Source: Deinococcus sp. YIM 134068
GTDB taxonomy: Bacteria > Deinococcota > Deinococci > Deinococcales > Deinococcaceae
Reading direction: 5' to 3'
DNA: 64,000 bases
Assembly (NCBI RefSeq): GCF_036543075.1
Contig: NZ_JAZHPF010000005.1
Coordinates: forward strand, 79,501 to 143,500
Under the pieces are notes generated by a model. That model did not search any database, was not told where the DNA came from, and saw nothing but the letters and a program-made list of their open reading frames with translations. Of the stretch, positions 60,906-64,000 are shown in pieces (positions within the stretch are counted from its first letter, which is position 1; every line of letters starts with the position of its first letter). The translations under genes and the position numbers were made by a program.

Positions 60906-62129
60906 TCAGCTCTCCCCCGCCCGCGTTGCCGCCAGCACCTTGAATCCGCCCTCCCGCCGCAGTTCGCGCACCTCGCCCACAGCCCGGAGCGCCGTCTCGT
61001 AGGGCAACGGCTCGTTGGCGACGAGGTAGACGGTCCCGCCCGGATTCAGGCGGCGGCCAGCGACGGCGATGAATTCGCGCGCCACATCCAGCACGACCCC
61101 GCGCCCGACATGGAAGGGCGGGTTGGTGAGGATGGCGTCGAAGGTGCGCTCTCCCAATTCGGCGTCCACGTCGCTGTGAAAGATTTCCCCGCGCTGGCCG
61201 TTCGCCGCCAGGGTGGCCCCCGCACTGCGGACGCTCTGGAGGTCGCCGTCCACGAGCGTGACCTCCGCTCCGCGCGAGGCCGCCCACGCGCCGATCAGGC
61301 CCGTGCCGCAGCCGAGGTCGAGGACCTTTTTCCCGGCGAGGTTCAGCTCCTCCAACGTGCCGAGCAGAAGGGTCGTCGCCTTGTCGGGCCGCCCCGCGCT
61401 GAAGACCCCCGGCAGGCCGACGACGCGCACGCCGAAGGCCTCGTAGCCCTCGGGATCGGGGAGGGCGGGGGTGGGGCCGGGCCGCCGCACGATCCGGGCG
61501 ACACGCATCCCGCCGTCGCGGGCAATCGTCTCCCCCGTGCCGAAGGCGTTGCCCGCCGCGCGCACGTAGCGGTCATAGCCCTTGTCGCGGTCCCCGGCGA
61601 GGTAGAGCGTGCCACCGGGCGGGGTGCAGGCGTGCGCCCAGGCGACCTGCGCCAACGCGTAGGCATTGCCCCGGTCGCCCGCGAGGACGAGGGCCACCGT
61701 CCGCGCCCGCTCGGGCCAGCGTTCCCGCAGGTCGTCGCCGGGAACCGCCGCGAGCGCGTCCAGTCCCGCCGCCGCAAGGACGGCCAGGGCCGGGGCCGAC
61801 CCCTCCACCGCCCGCAGGGTCACGTCCGGCAGGGAGGCGAGGAGGCCACCCATCGCCGTGAGGTCGAGCACGTCACCGCGCACCCGGTCCTTACGCATCG
61901 TCGCGGCGAGGAGGGCCTGGGCCTCGTCCACCTCCGGGAAGCCGCGTACCCCCGGCTTGGTCAGGGCGTGCAACCCCTCCAGCCGCCCTGAGAGGAGAGC
62001 GGGCCGGGCATCGAAGTACGTGCCTGCCTCTGCCGCACTCGTCTCCCCTGCCGCCGCCGAGCGGCTGCCCGCCGGGCGTGTCAGCCTGATCTTCTGTCGT
62101 CCGCTTCCCCGTCCTCTGCCCCCGGTCAC
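60906..62129 (-). CDS. Two-domain rRNA guanine-N2 methyltransferase-like protein (RsmC/RlmG type)
   Basis: A 407-residue protein with an N-terminal methyltransferase fold that has lost its SAM loop and an active C-terminal MTS domain. The C-domain has VLDLGCGTGLIGAWAASRGA, VTLVDGDLQSVRSA and the catalytic FDAILTNPPFHVGRGVVLDV (NPPF). This architecture is that of RsmC and RlmG, which methylate G in 16S or 23S rRNA. The GTG start was set by a TAGACG box 7 nt upstream; the earlier in-frame region is repeat-like. Confidence 0.85.
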   Translation of the reverse strand: MTGGRGRGSGRQKIRLTRPAGSRSAAAGETSAAEAGTYFDARPALLSGRLEGLHALTKPGVRGFPEVDEAQALLAATMRKDRVRGDVLDLTAMGGLLASLPDVTLRAVEGSAPALAVLAAAGLDALAAVPGDDLRERWPERARTVALVLAGDRGNAYALAQVAWAHACTPPGGTLYLAGDRDKGYDRYVRAAGNAFGTGETIARDGGMRVARIVRRPGPTPALPDPEGYEAFGVRVVGLPGVFSAGRPDKATTLLLGTLEELNLAGKKVLDLGCGTGLIGAWAASRGAEVTLVDGDLQSVRSAGATLAANGQRGEIFHSDVDAELGERTFDAILTNPPFHVGRGVVLDVAREFIAVAGRRLNPGGTVYLVANEPLPYETALRAVGEVRELRREGGFKVLAATRAGES

Positions 62130-62391
62130 GCCCCACCGTCTATCACAGCCGGGGCGGGGTGCCCACTTGTCCAGCCCGATTCTCCTCAATGAAGGCGTCC
62201 TGACGAAATGCCCATGTGGGAAGGAAGCCGAGTGCGTACCTTGAGGGCGTCCCAAAACACCAGCCGACCGGGTGAAGTCGGTTTTCCGCCCCGCTCACAA
62301 GGCGGGGCTTGTTCTTGAGAGGAGGAGGGCGAGAGGTTGCGCCGTTGTCTCCTGGTGGACGGCTCAGGCATTTGTCGGTCTGGTTTCTGGC
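62130..62391. other. Intergenic stretch upstream of the methyltransferase
   Basis: About 260 bases. CGGTTTTCCGCCCCGCTCAC then AAGGCGGGGCTTGTTCTTG gives a GCCCCGC/GCGGGGC-type hairpin near 62280-62310 that could be a weak terminator; no gene is supported. Confidence 0.35.
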
Positions 62392-62415
62392 CTCTGCTCC
62401 GCAGCTCCGGGAGTC
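62392..62415 (+). repeat. Stand-alone copy of the 24-nt hairpin module
   Basis: CTCTGCTCCGCAGCTCCGGG followed by AGTC, directly before the MITE-like element at 62421, in the opposite orientation to that element's internal copy. Confidence 0.6.
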
Positions 62416-62420
62416 CCGGC

Positions 62421-62624
62421 TTCCCCCAGGGAACGCCTGATATGCAAGAGAAAGCCAGCGTGCCAGAAGTGCTTCTTGCTCCCCCTCCCCTTGCGGGTGA
62501 CTCGTAGAGCTGCGAAGCAGAGGGCTGGGGAGAGGGGTGACGAGCGGCGCTCGTCCTCTTGCTGGACGACGAGAACGCTCCTTGTTCCCAACCCGCAATT
62601 CCCATCAGGCGTTCAAGTGGGAGG
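62421..62624 (-). repeat. MITE-like repeat element with nested module (minus orientation)
   Basis: Left end GAACGCCTGATATGCAAGAG, nested GACTCGTAGAGCTGCGAAGC (62498-62523), GGTGACGAGCGGCGCTCGTC palindrome, right end AATTCCCATCAGGCGTTCAA. Terminal repeats pair as GAACGCCTGAT in inverse orientation. Confidence 0.75.
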
Positions 62625-62655
62625 ACCCCTCGACCCCCTGACCCCTCGACCCTTT
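62620..62655. repeat. GTCGAG-type repeat tract
   Basis: GGGAGGACCCCTCGACCCCC followed by TGACCCCTCGACCC, immediately after the MITE-like element and before the rnhB promoter. Confidence 0.5.
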
Positions 62656-62661
62656 GGCTGC

Positions 62662-62674
62662 TACCCTCCCTCCC
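62662..62674 (+). promoter_or_regulatory. -10 box for a leaderless rnhB mRNA
   Basis: TACCCT (62662-62667), CCCTCCC, then ATG at 62675. Confidence 0.45.
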
Positions 62675-63310
62675 ATGCCCGCCCCCGCCCCCAGCGTCAC
62701 GCCCGACTGGGGCTTCGAGCGGCAGCACTGGCGGCGGGGCCTCTTCCGGGTCGCCGGGGTGGACGAGGCGGGGCGCGGCGCGTGGGCGGGGCCGGTGACG
62801 GTGGCGGCGGTGATCCTGCCGGGCACGGCGGAGGAATGGCCCTTCCGCGACAGCAAGCAGCTCCCGCCGGGCGAGCGGGTGAGGCTGGCTGCCGAGGTGC
62901 GGCGCGTGGCGCTGAGCTGGGCAGTCGAACACGCCTGGCCGGAGGAAATCGACCGCCTGAACATCCTCGGGGCCACGCACGCCGCCGCACATCGGGCGCT
63001 CGCGCGGCTGGACCCGGCCCCCCAGGCGCTCATCACGGACTACCTGCGGCTGAACACGCCCCTCCCCCTGCTGTGGCCCGCCCGCGCCGACGCCCTGAGC
63101 TACACGGTGGCGGCGGCCAGCCTCCTCGCCAAGACGGAGCGTGACGCGCTGATGACGGAACTGGAGGGCCAGCATCCAGGCTACGGTTTCGCCGGGCACA
63201 AGGGGTACGGCGCTCCTGCCCACCGCGCGGCGCTGGAACGGCTGGGCGTGACCCCCCTCCACCGCCGCTCCTTCGCGCCCATCGCCCGCTTGCTGAGCGG
63301 GGAGGCTTGA
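62675..63310 (+). CDS. rnhB: Ribonuclease HII
   Basis: Removes RNA from RNA-DNA hybrids and single ribonucleotides from DNA. It is 211 residues long. The catalytic carboxylates are in GVDEAGRGAWAGPVTVAAVI (Asp-Glu), DSKQLPP is present, and the Asp before ALSYTVAAASLLAKTERDAL completes the site. GYGFAGHKGYGAPAHRAAL is the typical end. A short Pro/Ala-rich N-terminus and an aromatic WGFERQHWRRG precede the domain. Start chosen by the TACCCT box. Confidence 0.93.
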   Translation: MPAPAPSVTPDWGFERQHWRRGLFRVAGVDEAGRGAWAGPVTVAAVILPGTAEEWPFRDSKQLPPGERVRLAAEVRRVALSWAVEHAWPEEIDRLNILGATHAAAHRALARLDPAPQALITDYLRLNTPLPLLWPARADALSYTVAAASLLAKTERDALMTELEGQHPGYGFAGHKGYGAPAHRAALERLGVTPLHRRSFAPIARLLSGEA

Positions 63311-63490
63311 GCGGGTCTTTATCCTCCGGGGCGTAGACGGTGACTTGTCTCACATCCCGCAGAGTTGGGGCACGGCCCATCACACAGTGAACCTCATCAA
63401 CGCGGAAGGGCCGCCCCGCGCCGGGCAGGGTGGCTTTCGCGGGCCGGTCCTCGAAGCCAGACCTGGACGCGACCGGAGAGGAGTTGCCCC

Positions 63491-63706
63491 ATGCAAAACC
63501 GCAACCTCGCCAACCTGCTCACCATCGCCGGACTCGCCTCGATTCTGGGGTCCATCACCATCTGGTTCACCCAGGGCGGACGCGCGACCACCGACGAGGA
63601 ACGCTCGCACGGCGAACGCTTCGGCATCTTCGTCGGCCTGTGGGCACCGACCTTCTTCATCCTCGCCAACCGCTACAACGCGGCGGCCCTCAAGGACGAG
63701 GCGTAG
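63491..63706 (+). CDS. Small membrane protein of unknown function
   Basis: A 71-residue protein with two predicted helices (LLTIAGLASILGSITIWF and FGIFVGLWAPTFFILANRY) joined by a charged loop (GGRATTDEERSHGER). This pattern fits small conserved actinobacterial/Deinococcus membrane proteins, but the role is unknown. GGAGAGGAG precedes the ATG. Its 3' end overlaps the convergent acetyltransferase by 17 nt. Confidence 0.7.
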   Translation: MQNRNLANLLTIAGLASILGSITIWFTQGGRATTDEERSHGERFGIFVGLWAPTFFILANRYNAAALKDEA

Positions 63707-64000
63707 GCGGGCGCTCGAACCCGAGCTGCACCTCCGTGGGCCGGAAGCCGACCCGCTCGTAGAGCCTCTGCGCGTGATACTCGGGGTCGGCGACGATGAC
63801 GAGGGTGCGGGCGGAGAGGTTCTCCCGCGCCCACTCTCCCGCGTGGTGAACGAGGTTTCCAGCCAGCCCCCGGCCTCTCGCGTCGGGGTGCGTCTCCACG
63901 TTCTGATAGCGCGTGACGCCCCCGCCCGCGTTATACACGCCGAGGCCGGAGAGCATCTTCTTCCCCTCGAAGGCCCCGAAGTACGCCCCGTGCCCGGCCT
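63690..64000 (-). CDS. GNAT-family N-acetyltransferase, C-terminal part (start outside window)
   Basis: The open frame continues past the right edge, reading GHGAYFGAFEGKKMLSGLGV inward. The acetyl-CoA loop is TRYQNVETHPDARGRGLAGN (V-x4-RGRGxA) and the terminal LVIVADPEYHAQRLYERVGF contains the beta-bulge and aromatic residues of the GNAT fold. About 100 residues are visible; the substrate is unknown. Confidence 0.88.
   Translation of the reverse strand, partial: AGHGAYFGAFEGKKMLSGLGVYNAGGGVTRYQNVETHPDARGRGLAGNLVHHAGEWARENLSARTLVIVADPEYHAQRLYERVGFRPTEVQLGFERPPTPRP

Overview
The window is GC-rich, densely packed bacterial chromosome that looks like a Deinococcus. Pointers to this are a lycopene cyclase, a CrtD-type desaturase, a CarH photoreceptor, a desiccation-type ferritin-like protein, a zinc-finger RecO, a sigma factor with an Ala/Pro/Lys-rich N-terminus, and many genes whose start codon lies 6-8 nt after a TANNNT -10 box, as expected for leaderless mRNAs. 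No rRNA, tRNA, CRISPR array, prophage or transposase gene was seen. The left edge cuts a DEAD-box RNA helicase and the right edge cuts a GNAT acetyltransferase.

Layout. 1-7 kb: branched-chain amino acid synthesis (ilvB-ilvN, ilvC, leuA). ilvB and leuA are each preceded by a short Leu/Ile/Val-rich leader peptide and an intrinsic terminator, that is, transcription attenuators; both leader peptides appear to begin at the mRNA 5' end. 7-12.3 kb: methyltransferase, monooxygenase, guaA and a membrane pseudokinase with a PEGA domain. 13-18.5 kb: moaB, truD, an aminotransferase and small secreted proteins. 18.7-24 kb: a two-component system, a YggS-type PLP protein and BamA. 24-28.4 kb: an AT-rich bPH/SHOCT gene, rqcH, panD (frameshifted at its 3' end) and meaB. 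28.4-37 kb: ferritin-like protein, a niacin-to-NAD salvage operon (NiaP-like transporter, pncB, NMN adenylyltransferase), a tandem-HxlR regulator with two oxidoreductases, and nadE. 37-47 kb: SDR, HIT, HAD, Uma2, serine dehydratase (sdaAB, sdaAA), an AT-rich membrane gene, lycopene cyclase, lipoprotein esterase, recO and MgtC. 47.5-52.7 kb: proline catabolism (GntR regulator, proline dehydrogenase, four extra genes, P5C dehydrogenase). 53-58 kb: a carotenoid/light cluster, with crtD and a UbiA prenyltransferase divergent from carH-crp-NAD epimerase. 58.8-64 kb: rpoD, a double-domain methyltransferase and rnhB.

The intergenic DNA carries several dispersed repeat families. The main one is a MITE-like element of about 180-205 bp with imperfect terminal inverted repeats (six near-complete copies plus fragments). 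Some copies contain a nested ~24-nt hairpin module that also occurs alone. Two simpler families are GCTGACGG-type and GTCGAG-type repeats. One GCTGACGG tract has become the coding sequence for the N-terminus of CrtD.

The least ordinary items are the two leaderless leader-peptide attenuators, the MITE-like family with its nested module, the panD frameshift beside one such element, the pseudokinase-PEGA protein, and the CarH-centred carotenoid locus.
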